Shown here in pieces: positions 1 through 8,501 of a stretch of DNA of 64,000 nucleotides. The notes under the pieces were generated by a model. That model did not search any database. It was not told where the DNA came from and saw only the letters and a list, made by a program, of their open reading frames with translations. The number at the start of each line of letters is the position of its first letter. Positions within the stretch are counted from its first letter, which is position 1. Where the stretch lies: assembly GCA_002328585.1 (NCBI GenBank), contig DCUV01000060.1, positions 124,001 through 188,000 on the forward strand, in the 5' to 3' direction. This stretch comes from Spirochaetia bacterium UBA2205 (lineage in GTDB: Bacteria > Spirochaetota > UBA4802 > UB4802). The position numbers were made by a program, and so were the translations under genes.

Positions 1-369
1 AAGATTTATCATGAATTGCAATGATTCCAGTGTTTTACCTTTTTTACCTATTATTAATCCTGAATTTAAACTTTCTAACTCTACATATACCTTATTTTCG
101 CTTTCTTTAAAATCTTTAACAGTAGCATTTACATCCATTAAGGACATTATTTTTTCTATTATTTCTTTTGCTTTTTCACCAACATCATTTTGCTGCTGAT
201 AGTACACTCTAATCTTAGCAGGACGTGATATGCCAAAACCAAATATTCCGCTTTTACCTTCATCAAGGACTTCAATGTTGATTTTGTTCATATCATCAAT
301 TTTTAATTGCAATAATGCTTTTTTTGTTGCTTCTTCAACGGTTTTTCCTTCAATATCTAACACCTTCAT
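1..369 (-). CDS. jag: Jag/KhpB RNA-binding protein, 3' part cut by window edge
   Basis: The reverse strand from the ATG at 369 is open to base 1 (123 codons) and starts MKVLDIEGKTVEEATKKAL, the Jag N-terminal domain, with the typical GKSGIFGFG stretch near residues 38-46. A KH domain begins near residue 75 and carries the GXXG loop as GKKG. The R3H domain expected at the C-terminus lies outside the window. GGAGG sits just upstream of the start. KhpB proteins bind RNA and affect cell division and envelope synthesis. The position last in rpmH-rnpA-yidD-yidC-jag is the classical one. Partial only because of the window edge. Confidence 0.93.
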   Translation of the reverse strand, partial: MKVLDIEGKTVEEATKKALLQLKIDDMNKINIEVLDEGKSGIFGFGISRPAKIRVYYQQQNDVGEKAKEIIEKIMSLMDVNATVKDFKESENKVYVELESLNSGLIIGKKGKTLESLQFMINL

Positions 370-530
370 CTCCACGCCTCCTACGATACTTATAATAATA
401 ATGAATTATGATAATAGTATTTGTTACACACCTCCTGGAAAAATCAAATATTGCTAAATATCTCATATTGTATTATTAATGTACTATAATTTTTGCATTA
501 AGACTTACATTTTTCCTCATTTCGATATTG

Positions 531-2150
531 CTACTTTTCAGTCTTTGGCTTCCGGTTTACTATCATTTGATGAGCTATTTGTAAAACATTCTGCATGATC
601 CAGTATAATACCAATCCGGATGGCATATTCCAGAATATAACGATAAATATAAGTGGCATAAACAAAAGCATTTTTTGCTGTTGAGAGGCCTCGCCAGTAG
701 ACATTTTTTGTTGTAAATATGTTGTTGCTGTCATCACTATTGGTAAAATATTAATGTTGAATCCTGAAATGGTAAAAACAGTATCTGGTAATGAAAGATC
801 CTTAATCCACAGAATAAATGGTGCCTGCCATAAATCTACGGAATTAATCAGAGCGCTATAGAGTGCAAAGAAAAATGGCATTTGCAGCAATAGTGGTAAA
901 CACCCACCCATGGGGTTGACCTTGTTCTTTTTATATACCTCCATTATCTTCTTATTCAAAACATCAGGCTTATCTTTATACTTTTCGCGAAGTTCTTGAA
1001 TAACTGGATTTAATTCCTGCATCTTCTTCATTGACTCAGTAGAACGTTTGGTTAAAGGCAAGAACATTATCTTGGTTAAAAGGGAAAATATTACTAATGA
1101 CCAGCCTAAATTCCCTAACAATTTATTAATGCCAAGCAAACACCACATCATAAAATCGCGTATAGGCTCTATCCATTTGCTTACATCGGCTGCATCTCCA
1201 ATCTGTTTATCTACAGCTAAAAGTTTATCTTTATTTTTAGGCCCAACATATACCTTAAAAATGTGTTCTATTTTTTCGCCAGAATTTAGAGGTTTTACCG
1301 GTACAATAATACCCGTCCTGAATCCAGTATGTTCCCTGTTATCGTAAACAACACCAGAACCCTGAAAACCTTGCGGTATCATTATGAGCAGATAGTACCT
1401 GCTCATGATACCTGCCCATTTTACGACACCATTAATTTGTTTAATATCTTCATGTTTTGAAAAAAAACCCGAGCCTTTTCGTGCTTTTTCAAAATCATCA
1501 TCAAGATAATATATACTGTTCAATTCATTGTACGAATTATTAAAATCCATTGAGGGCCCTAAAAAATCTGAAGGAGAATAAATTAATCTACCTTCGGGGA
1601 AAGAAAATTTGTTCTTCCCATTATTCGTTATACTGAATGACATCGTAAAAAATTGCCCTTTTTCATCAAAGGTAAATGTCTTTGTAATGTGCAATGGATT
1701 ATTTTGCACGATAGCACCTGTAAAAAAGCGTATAGAGCCAGCTTCTTTTTGTAATTTCCAGTTTGTATAATCACTTTCTGTTGATAGCAAAAATTCTCCA
1801 GTTGTAACATGTACAGGAAAATCAAAAATACCCCTGGCAATATATTTACTTTTATTTACCACAAGCTCAATATTTCGGGTTTTATCAATAAAAGAAACAC
1901 ATGCTGCACCATGATTGGAAAGAACCGCTTTATAATAATGTGAATCAACAGTCACATCTTCCTGTAATCGGGATAATTCAAGAAATTTTGAAAGTTGTTT
2001 TAATTCTGGTTTTTTTATTTCAACCGTTTGTTCTACTTTCACTTTCTTATCTTGAACTGCAGGTTTTTTTTCCTGTGGTGGAAATAAATAAAACCATAGC
2101 ATCCATATCAGCAAAGATAATAAAACTGCTATTAAAGCCCTTTTTTCCAT
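531..2150 (-). CDS. yidC: Membrane protein insertase YidC
   Basis: This 539-residue protein inserts and folds inner-membrane proteins, alone or with SecYEG. It starts MEKRALIAVLLSLLIWMLW (first membrane segment). A large periplasmic P1-type beta domain follows (about 55-330), then the conserved insertase core (about 335-530) with further membrane segments, including the GWSLVIFSLLTKIMFLPLT stretch and the NPMGGCLPLLLQMPFFFAL region. A basic tail (NRKPKTEK) ends the protein. The long form with P1 is typical of diderms. It lies 112 bp after yidD in the rpmH-rnpA-yidD-yidC-jag operon. Nothing is missing. Confidence 0.97.
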   Translation of the reverse strand: MEKRALIAVLLSLLIWMLWFYLFPPQEKKPAVQDKKVKVEQTVEIKKPELKQLSKFLELSRLQEDVTVDSHYYKAVLSNHGAACVSFIDKTRNIELVVNKSKYIARGIFDFPVHVTTGEFLLSTESDYTNWKLQKEAGSIRFFTGAIVQNNPLHITKTFTFDEKGQFFTMSFSITNNGKNKFSFPEGRLIYSPSDFLGPSMDFNNSYNELNSIYYLDDDFEKARKGSGFFSKHEDIKQINGVVKWAGIMSRYYLLIMIPQGFQGSGVVYDNREHTGFRTGIIVPVKPLNSGEKIEHIFKVYVGPKNKDKLLAVDKQIGDAADVSKWIEPIRDFMMWCLLGINKLLGNLGWSLVIFSLLTKIMFLPLTKRSTESMKKMQELNPVIQELREKYKDKPDVLNKKIMEVYKKNKVNPMGGCLPLLLQMPFFFALYSALINSVDLWQAPFILWIKDLSLPDTVFTISGFNINILPIVMTATTYLQQKMSTGEASQQQKMLLFMPLIFIVIFWNMPSGLVLYWIMQNVLQIAHQMIVNRKPKTEK

Positions 2151-2262
2151 AACAACCTCTTGTTTAACTTTCTAGATATAAAATGAAAAAAAATATGACT
2201 ATTGTTGAAATATTATAATAGGTGAAAAGGAGTGATATGAGGGGTAACAGTTAGAAATTATG

Positions 2263-2484
2263 CTAAGGAACAGGATCATACCCGCCGTCACAATATGGAT
2301 GACAGCGTAGTATACGCTTGATTGATAAAAAACCACCTTTAAAAAGTCCATGTTTACTCAATGCTTCTATTGCATAGCTTGAACATGTTGGATAAAATCT
2401 GCAAGCATTGGGTAACAATGGTGAAATAATAAGCTTATACATTTTTATCAATAATATTGGCAATGAAATAATGTTTATCTTCAT
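2263..2484 (-). CDS. yidD: Membrane protein insertion efficiency factor YidD
   Basis: This 73-residue protein has the family signature CRFYPTCSSYA near residues 28-38 and a second conserved block RILRCHPYCDGGYDPVP at the end. YidD is a small membrane-associated protein that assists YidC-dependent insertion. The ATG overlaps the rnpA stop codon in an ATGA arrangement, implying translational coupling. The N-terminal hydrophobic/amphipathic stretch (about 4-24) fits membrane association. Length is normal. Confidence 0.96.
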   Translation of the reverse strand: MKINIISLPILLIKMYKLIISPLLPNACRFYPTCSSYAIEALSKHGLFKGGFLSIKRILRCHPYCDGGYDPVP

Positions 2485-2864
2485 TGTTTGAGCACTCCTG
2501 ACCTAAGCAACAATTTTGTAATTAAACCTGAAAGGTGAGTATATGGCATTGTCTTACAGGTTTCATCAGGAAAAATAATAACAGCAAAACCCTGTTGTAT
2601 CTGAGGCAAAAGAGTATTAAGTATAGATTTTATTCTTCTTCTGATTTTGTTACGTTCAACTGCAACCCCAAAATTTTTATTAACAGCTATGGAAAAATGC
2701 GTAACTGATTCGTTGCCAATTAACAATATTTCATGTGCTGGTTGTATATGCACTATCATTCGTATACCTTTACTATAAAATCGCCTGCCGTTAACAATAA
2801 CATCTTTAAAACTCCTCCGCCCTTTTATTGAATATCTCCTTTTCACCGGAAAATAATTATACAA
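2481..2864 (-). CDS. rnpA: Ribonuclease P protein component
   Basis: RnpA is the protein subunit of RNase P, which trims 5' leaders of tRNA precursors. The family core is visible: GRRFYSKGIRM, then FGVAVERNKIRRRIKSIL, the basic RNR-type signature, near residues 68-85. Only non-ATG starts are available. TTG at 2864, 7 bp past the rpmH stop, gives the full frame. GTG at 2846, just before KRRYSIKGRRSF, fits the usual N-terminus of the family better. The stop overlaps the yidD start. The function is secure and the start is not. Confidence 0.93.
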   Translation of the reverse strand: MYNYFPVKRRYSIKGRRSFKDVIVNGRRFYSKGIRMIVHIQPAHEILLIGNESVTHFSIAVNKNFGVAVERNKIRRRIKSILNTLLPQIQQGFAVIIFPDETCKTMPYTHLSGLITKLLLRSGVLKQ

Positions 2865-2871
2865 ATATATG

Positions 2872-3030
2872 CTACTTTACATTACGTTTTTCATCTGATA
2901 CAGTTAGTTTACAACGCCCCTTTTGTCTTCTTCTTTTAAGTATTTCTCTTCCAGCTTTGGTACTCATCCTTTCTCTAAACCCATGTGTTCGTAATCGCTT
3001 GATTACACTTGGTTGAAATGTTCTTTTCAT
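2872..3030 (-). CDS. rpmH: Large ribosomal subunit protein bL34
   Basis: This 52-codon reading frame starts MKRTFQPSVIKRLRTHGFR and continues with the near-invariant bL34 core (MSTKAGREILKRRRQKGR). It is strongly basic and complete, with a short C-terminal extension (CKLTVSDEKRNVK) beyond the usual 44-47 residues. A GAGGTGG ribosome binding site precedes the ATG. It is the first gene of the rpmH-rnpA-yidD-yidC-jag cluster. In many bacteria dnaA is divergent from rpmH; here the next gene upstream is a methyltransferase. Confidence 0.96.
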   Translation of the reverse strand: MKRTFQPSVIKRLRTHGFRERMSTKAGREILKRRRQKGRCKLTVSDEKRNVK

Positions 3031-3213
3031 TATTCCACCTCATTATTATGAATGTAATACGATAAAGTATTATATTTAAAAGTTTCATTATTACGTAGTA
3101 TATTAAAAATGATAGCAAAGGATGTATTTTTAAATAATAGCACAACTTTATAATCAAACATAACAAAAGTACTATCTTATTTTTAAGAGCATCTATGTCA
3201 AGAATTTATTCTA

Positions 3214-4017
3214 TTACTTTTTCGCTATTACCATTATAGTATCTGAAAAACAAATACTATCAGATAGTTTTATATATATTTTTTTATGTTTTGATGCCAA
3301 AGAGCAAAACCGTTCAGGATGATATCCAGAAGGATAGCACTTTACTTTTACAAAACCTATGTTTTTTAATAATCGTGTAATACCTCGTGGTGATACATCA
3401 ATTCTATGGTCTGCGGGGTGATTTTTAATCCAGATATCTCTGTGACAATAAAACAATGGTCCAAAATATGATGGTAACGTGCATGCAAAAATACCATCAT
3501 TATGTAACATTGAATATACTTTTTGAAACATTGCAAAGGGATTAGCAAAATGCTCCATAACATACCATGCCGTTATAACATCATATTTTTTAGCTGTCAG
3601 GAACTTTTCAAAATCAACTGAAGTAACTGATATGGAAAACTTTTCCTTACAATATTGTGCTGCATATTCCGATATTTCTAATCCTTCAACTAATTGAAAA
3701 CCACTGTCTTTAGCTGCCTTACAAAAAAAACCCAATGCGCATCCTATATCAAAAAGACTCTTCCCGGCCAGATTATTATTCAGTAATTTTTTTATTTTTT
3801 TTATTCTCAGCAATGAAGCAGCATATATTGCGTCATGATCATCTTCGTATGTTTTTCCGTACTGATTTTTGTATTCTGCACTAAAATAATCAGCAAAATA
3901 AGGCAATTGCTGATATGCATTGTTAAACAATATATTGCAGGATTTGCATAAAAAGATATCGTTTGCAATTTGTTTTGATCGTGAGTCCTTGCAGATTGGA
4001 CATAGTAAAGGTATCAT
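3214..4017 (-). CDS. Class I SAM-dependent methyltransferase with N-terminal zinc ribbon
   Basis: The 267-residue protein opens with two CxxC knuckles (CPIC near 6-9, CKSC near 24-27), a probable zinc ribbon. A Rossmann methyltransferase domain follows, with the SAM-binding motif LFDIGCALGFFCKAA near 88-102 and the AWYVMEHFANP block that resembles Methyltransf_23-type enzymes. The substrate is not deducible; relatives act on small molecules, sugars or lipids. It begins 5 bp after the stop of the RNA-binding-domain gene, so the two are probably co-transcribed. The nearby glycosyltransferase makes a glycan role possible, but that is inference. Confidence 0.82.
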   Translation of the reverse strand: MIPLLCPICKDSRSKQIANDIFLCKSCNILFNNAYQQLPYFADYFSAEYKNQYGKTYEDDHDAIYAASLLRIKKIKKLLNNNLAGKSLFDIGCALGFFCKAAKDSGFQLVEGLEISEYAAQYCKEKFSISVTSVDFEKFLTAKKYDVITAWYVMEHFANPFAMFQKVYSMLHNDGIFACTLPSYFGPLFYCHRDIWIKNHPADHRIDVSPRGITRLLKNIGFVKVKCYPSGYHPERFCSLASKHKKIYIKLSDSICFSDTIMVIAKK

Positions 4018-4022
4018 TTATC

Positions 4023-4511
4023 TCATTGTTTTTTCTTTTTTGCTGGTTCTACTACGATAGGAATACCTTTAATCCTTGCTTTATCAAGTGATACTAATAC
4101 AAGTTCAGCATATTGCTCAGGTATCTCAATAAACGAATAAGTGGAATGTATATCAATTTTGCCAACCAGTTTGCCATCAATACCCGAACGTTTTGATATC
4201 TCACGGATAAGATCACCAGGGGTTATTTTATGATTTTTACCAATATTTATAAATATACGTGCTTTTCCATTTTTAATATCTTCAAAGACAATTGTTCCGT
4301 CTGGTTTTGCCAGGTTTAATGACGTTATTTCAGATAAATCCAGTTTTGAGATATCCCCGATGCACTCTTTCAAAAGCGCTGCAGTAATCCTTTTTGTCGA
4401 ACCAAATAAGGGTAAATGTTTTCTCATAGCTTTAATGAGCAAAAAATATGAAGTTAAATCCTCATTCAAAGCAGATTCTAAAATCTTTTCAATGTTTTTA
4501 ACCTGATTCAT
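4023..4511 (-). CDS. Stand-alone DbpA-type RNA-binding domain protein
   Basis: The C-terminal half (about 85-155) reads as the small RRM-like DbpA RNA-binding domain, with the RIFINIGKNHKITPGDLI and IDIHSTYSFIEIPEQYAE stretches. That domain normally ends DEAD-box helicases such as DbpA and CsdA/DeaD. No helicase core is present here or in the adjacent sequence. The N-terminal 80 residues are helical and unrecognised. A basic tail (AKKKKQ) closes the protein. It probably binds structured RNA, perhaps rRNA, without ATPase activity. It shares a transcript with the downstream methyltransferase (5-bp gap). Confidence 0.78.
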   Translation of the reverse strand: MNQVKNIEKILESALNEDLTSYFLLIKAMRKHLPLFGSTKRITAALLKECIGDISKLDLSEITSLNLAKPDGTIVFEDIKNGKARIFINIGKNHKITPGDLIREISKRSGIDGKLVGKIDIHSTYSFIEIPEQYAELVLVSLDKARIKGIPIVVEPAKKKKQ

Positions 4512-4603
4512 AATTACTCCTGAAAAAACTGATTACAAAAACTTAATAAAGTTTTTTTTACATTAACGAAAAAACATTTATATTGGCAAGCATATTTCTT
4601 TAA

Positions 4604-5251
4604 TCAATCCTTACACTTATAGCCAACATTTCTCACTGTTTCAATAATATTATTGAATTCATCTCCTATTTTTGAGCGTAAACGGCGGATATGAACATCG
4701 ACTGTTCGTGTACCGCCAATATACTCGATACCCCAAATTCGTGATAATAATTCCTGACGTGTAAAAACTACACCTTTATTTTCAATAAAAAGTTTTAACA
4801 ATTCAAATTCTTTAAATGTTAATGAAACTTTTTCATTGTTAACCGATACAATGTATTTGTCAGGTTCAATAGCAATATTCCCAACTCTAATGACTGCATC
4901 TTTTATTTCAATTTCCGAACCTATTAAACAGTCTATCCTGACCTTAAGCTCACCTTTTCTGAAAGGGAAGATGATAAAATCATCAAAAAACCAATCCCTG
5001 TTTATAGACTCAAGGTATCCTGTACGAACGATGAGAATAACCGGTACATGAGAAAAACGTTTTCGTATTTTTGATAAATAAAATTGTGCATCACTTATGT
5101 CGATCTGCTCACTATCAAAAAGTATTATATCAAATCCTTCATCTTTAAGAGTATTAATTGAACCGTGAATGCTTGCATCCAGGGGTTGTACTAGTCGTAC
5201 TTCTGAAACCAGTTCTTTACTCCGGGTAATAAGTGCTGTTTTAATTTTCAT
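4604..5251 (-). CDS. OmpR-family winged-helix regulator with atypical receiver domain
   Basis: Residues about 120-215 form a Trans_reg_C winged helix (LTFKEFELLKLFIENKGVV, then RTVDVHIRRLRSKIG and the GYKC ending). Residues 1-110 have receiver-like secondary structure: D46 (in FDIILFDSEQI) sits at the phosphorylation position. The acidic pair expected after the first strand is absent (ALITRSKEL), and the conserved Lys before the Pro is replaced (FPF for KPF). Phosphorylation through the usual Mg-dependent mechanism is therefore doubtful. The start overlaps the end of the upstream glycosyltransferase by 11 bp. No histidine kinase is adjacent. Confidence 0.85.
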   Translation of the reverse strand: MKIKTALITRSKELVSEVRLVQPLDASIHGSINTLKDEGFDIILFDSEQIDISDAQFYLSKIRKRFSHVPVILIVRTGYLESINRDWFFDDFIIFPFRKGELKVRIDCLIGSEIEIKDAVIRVGNIAIEPDKYIVSVNNEKVSLTFKEFELLKLFIENKGVVFTRQELLSRIWGIEYIGGTRTVDVHIRRLRSKIGDEFNNIIETVRNVGYKCKD

Positions 5252-6416
5252 TCATATCCACTAATTGATAAAAAATATCAATATATTGCTTAGCTACATT
5301 TTCGGCATAAAAAGTTTCAATCTTCTTTTTATTATTTTTTGAACATCGAGCATAGAGCATTTTATTATTTTTAAATTGTATAATACTCTCAGCACATTTT
5401 TGTATATCACCTACATCAATCAGCAAAGCATTGTGTTCATTTTCCAGAAAATCAACCTGCCCGCCGGAATTAGTGGTGACAATTGGCAAACCACAATACA
5501 TAGCTTCCATGAAGACTATCCCAAAACCCTCATGCAATGATGTTAAAACAAAAAGATCGGATACTGATAAATATGCATATTTCCTGTCATCAGATACAAA
5601 CCCTAAAAATGTAACAATATTTTCAAGAGCTAATTCTTGAACCAGTTGTTCAAGATACACTCGTTCCGGTCCATCACCCATAATAAGCAATTTTACATGT
5701 TGATTTTTAATCTTGGCTATTGCTTTGATCAACACATCTATTGCTTTTCGTTTAATTAGCCTTCCAATTGTTATGCAGATAAAATCTTCTTCATGCAACC
5801 CTAACAATTTCCTTGAGGTCTTTGGTATGGCAGGAGGATGAAAGGCAAGAGGTATGATACCTATTTCCTTGTTGATTTTATAGTAGTGAAGGGCGTTGTT
5901 TCGAGTATTTGAGGATTGTGCTATGATAGTATCAGCCTTGTTAAGAAGATATTGGACTATAAATTTGAAGAAACGATTGCGATGTGGTGAAAATTTTTTA
6001 CTGGGGTCATAAATATCACCACCATGAAGCGACAAGACATTTGGTATTTTAAACAGCTTTGATAGCACATATCCCAATGGTCCTGATGGAACAACAAAAT
6101 GTGTATTGATTATGTCAAATTTGTATTTCTTAAAGAGCGACAGTGCTCTGATAAAACCTGCTGGTAAATAGCTAAACATCGAGATGAATGTTGCTGCATC
6201 ACGAGACTTTCTAAATAAAATCTTAACTCTATGGACATGTATCCCATTGATATATTCATATGGGGGTAAACCTTTGAAAGAGGAAGTTATTATATGTACA
6301 TTGGCAACTTTTACCCACTCTAAGGCTAAATCATAGGTTGCTACACCGCCGCCACCACCTAACGGTGGAAATTCATAATTTATAATTAAAATATTGATTT
6401 TTTTGTGTAATTCCAT
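5241..6416 (-). CDS. Glycosyltransferase family 4 (GT-B) protein
   Basis: About 391 residues from the ATG at 6416, which has AGGA eight bases upstream; in-frame ATGs at 6422 and 6479 are less well placed. The N-terminal domain has the GT4 pattern INYEFPPLGGGGGVATYD. The C-terminal domain starts near 195 and holds the nucleotide-sugar site: GRLIKRKAIDVLIKA and the EX7E motif in HEGFGIVFMEAMYCGLP. It transfers a sugar from a nucleotide donor; donor and acceptor are unknown. It probably takes part in lipopolysaccharide, exopolysaccharide or glycolipid assembly at the cytoplasmic face of the membrane. Confidence 0.9.
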   Translation of the reverse strand: MELHKKINILIINYEFPPLGGGGGVATYDLALEWVKVANVHIITSSFKGLPPYEYINGIHVHRVKILFRKSRDAATFISMFSYLPAGFIRALSLFKKYKFDIINTHFVVPSGPLGYVLSKLFKIPNVLSLHGGDIYDPSKKFSPHRNRFFKFIVQYLLNKADTIIAQSSNTRNNALHYYKINKEIGIIPLAFHPPAIPKTSRKLLGLHEEDFICITIGRLIKRKAIDVLIKAIAKIKNQHVKLLIMGDGPERVYLEQLVQELALENIVTFLGFVSDDRKYAYLSVSDLFVLTSLHEGFGIVFMEAMYCGLPIVTTNSGGQVDFLENEHNALLIDVGDIQKCAESIIQFKNNKMLYARCSKNNKKKIETFYAENVAKQYIDIFYQLVDMNEN

Positions 6417-7196
6417 GTGCATTATCCTATGGTATTGCAAACTTTTTTCATTTATTATTGGAATTGAATAATACTTCATTGCACTTACGCTATTGTTGCG
6501 TTTTCTTCAATAATTTTTTTCCCAACATTGCAATATTTTTTAAAGAACTATTTGTTATAAATATGCGATGATATAAAAAATTGACTTTTTAAGAGTGCCT
6601 TTTAAAACTGATTATTGTATGTTATAAAATTGTAAAAAGTAGTTTTATTACTGTTGTGTGCTCAGAAAAAGATTAATGTTTTATGGTGTCACTCGTATTT
6701 TTTTATCTGTTACAGATTTATTAATAAATTGATTGACAAATTACAAATTTCATTTTCTAATTAATGCAATAATGTGTAAATATAGTAAAAAAGCATGGTG
6801 AGTGAATACGCTATAAAAATATACATATAAGGTGGAATACAACATATATTGTTCAATATAGTGCTTATATAAGATAGTTGTCGATGGACGGCGTTGTGGG
6901 CTCACCCGCAGGGGATGAAAATTCCGTGTTAAGCCCGGAATGACGAATGTGAAAAAAGAGATTCCGCACAAAGTCTGGAATGACATTGACACATAATTCT
7001 ATTTTTTGAGGAATTATATGCTCTTTTGGGTGGGGAAGGAGCATTGAGTTGTATTTATACAAATACAATAAACGATAGGGTAATGTTATCCCGCGGGTAA
7101 GAACTGGCAATGCAATGATGTTGATATAGAAAAGATATTTTTGTCAAAATGCGATAGGTTGTGCAATGACTATGAATAGATAAATGCGATGCCAGG
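6417..7196. other. Long intergenic region with degenerate repeat sequence
   Basis: Between the divergent glycosyltransferase and AraC-type genes lie about 780 bases. The half next to the glycosyltransferase is plain AT-rich sequence. Bases 6885-6995 contain a repeat-like block with GGGGATGAAAAT and two inverted copies of a GGAATGAC core. Reading frames here translate to the VIPGLTRN/FHPLR type of peptide that intergenic repeats commonly give, so I call no gene. Promoters for both flanking genes should lie here; I cannot place them with confidence. Confidence 0.6.
6885..6995. repeat. Intergenic repeat block (GGGGATGAAAAT / GGAATGAC family), copy 1
   Basis: The block holds GGGGATGAAAAT, AAGCCCGGAATGAC and CTGGAATGACATTG in direct order. 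A related, more degenerate arrangement occurs at 29513-29645, with GGGGATGAAAAT and AAGCCTGGAATAAC in the same order. No coding potential beyond repeat-type peptides. Probably a decayed non-autonomous mobile repeat. Confidence 0.5.
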
Positions 7197-8291
7197 ATGC
7201 ATCACTCCGATACAAACACACTGAGGGATAGCATAGACCACGATATTGTATTTTTTTGGAGGGAAGTTGTTGTGAGTATAAAAGATATACTGATTTATTT
7301 TTATTTACCCGTTATATTATTTACTGTATTATGTTTTTGTGTAATTATTGTAGGTATTATTTACTGGATAAAAAAATATAAAGAACTTTTAATAATTCTT
7401 TTTTATTTTTTAATACATGCAGGAATGACTGCAATGTATATTTATCCATTTAATGTATTTGCGTTTAGTTTGCAATATGCGTTCTTTTTATTTTGTCTGT
7501 TGATGTTTTGTTTTAGTGCAGTTTTCATGTTGTCACCGGATACATGGAATAATTCAGATTCATTCTATAGAGCAGTGCAATGTATTGTTGGGAAAAGTAT
7601 TCTTGTTTATGCCAGTATAGTGTTTTTGACGCAAAAAGAGCAATTAATAATAAGCAGTGTTGATTGTATGGTATCCTTAGCATTTATAGCAATGAAAACT
7701 AAACCTGCAACAAGCTGTGTTCAACCATTTGCAGAAAAGGGAAGATTTATTTTTATAATCGTGATTACAATGATTTTTTTATGGATAAGTATAGCAAAAA
7801 TATTTTTATATTATGTTTTAATATTGGGTATGGTTGTCCTTGGCATTATCAATGTTGCTTTTTTATGTGTCATAGCATTGAAGGTATATGTCAATGAAGC
7901 CATGAATTTTATTGCAATTCAGCAGGAAGGTTATTGTGGTATGTATGAAAAACATTTTAAAATTGTTCAGATAATTAAGGAGCATATCAATGAATACTAC
8001 ACTCACCCAATTGATAAATATACAATAGCACTCCAGTGTGAGATGAATCCTGATTATCTTTGCAAGATTTTCAAAAGTAATGAAGGAGTTAGCATTAATG
8101 AATATATAAAAAATATACGGTTAAAGAAAGCATTGGAAACATTGTCAAATACTGATAGGAAAATAATTGAAATTGCCCTGGATGTAGGTTATGATAACTT
8201 AGCAACTTTTTACAGGCATTTTACACAGTTTTATAAAATATCACCAAATAAGATAAGGATAAAAAAAAGTAAAGATGCAACAACTGTTTAA
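7197..8291 (+). CDS. Membrane-anchored AraC-type transcriptional regulator
   Basis: The first 240 residues hold about six to seven hydrophobic segments (about 27-55, 62-82, 86-113, 128-145, 155-166, 182-200, 202-226). Residues about 255-355 form an AraC/XylS DNA-binding domain with two helix-turn-helix units: DKYTIALQCEMNPDYLCKIF, and RKIIEIALDVGYDNLATFYR followed by FTQFYKISPNKIR. The arrangement suggests a membrane sensor that controls transcription directly. Target genes are unknown; the adjacent STAS gene, 200 bp downstream with its own probable promoter, is not clearly linked. The start at 7197 is the first ATG and the N-terminus could be shorter (in-frame GTG codons near 7266-7272). Confidence 0.85.
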   Translation: MHHSDTNTLRDSIDHDIVFFWREVVVSIKDILIYFYLPVILFTVLCFCVIIVGIIYWIKKYKELLIILFYFLIHAGMTAMYIYPFNVFAFSLQYAFFLFCLLMFCFSAVFMLSPDTWNNSDSFYRAVQCIVGKSILVYASIVFLTQKEQLIISSVDCMVSLAFIAMKTKPATSCVQPFAEKGRFIFIIVITMIFLWISIAKIFLYYVLILGMVVLGIINVAFLCVIALKVYVNEAMNFIAIQQEGYCGMYEKHFKIVQIIKEHINEYYTHPIDKYTIALQCEMNPDYLCKIFKSNEGVSINEYIKNIRLKKALETLSNTDRKIIEIALDVGYDNLATFYRHFTQFYKISPNKIRIKKSKDATTV

Positions 8292-8321
8292 AACTAACAG
8301 GTACATTTCATAATAACATAA

Positions 8322-8331
8322 TAACTATCGC
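8322..8331 (-). repeat. GCGATAGTTA motif, copy 31 bp after the AraC-type gene
   Basis: An exact match on the minus strand to the ten-base core found ten times in the window. It is intergenic, shortly after the stop of the AraC-type gene. Confidence 0.75.
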
Positions 8332-8410
8332 ACAAATAAACATGCATCATAGTAAAGGCTATTCAGAGATTATTCAGGGCAAGTTAAAAAGTTTTTTAAA
8401 TATTTTTTTA

Positions 8411-8440
8411 TTGACTTGAAAATGGAAATAATACTATTAT
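8411..8440 (+). promoter_or_regulatory. Candidate sigma-70-type promoter for the STAS gene
   Basis: TTGACT at 8411-8416 and TATTAT at 8435-8440 are separated by 18 bp, with AT-rich sequence around them. The start codon of the STAS gene is about 60 bp downstream. Assigned by eye only. Confidence 0.5.
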
Positions 8441-8501
8441 TTACTGTTTATTAAGTATATAATTTAAATAATTCATACTACAAAAGTAAAAGGTGAACAG
8501 T

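Noticed and set aside
6750..7110. Minus-strand reading frames of 80-81 codons before the AraC-type gene
   Set aside because: They translate to repeat-type peptides (VIPGLTRN/FHPLR) across an intergenic repeat and have no ribosome site.
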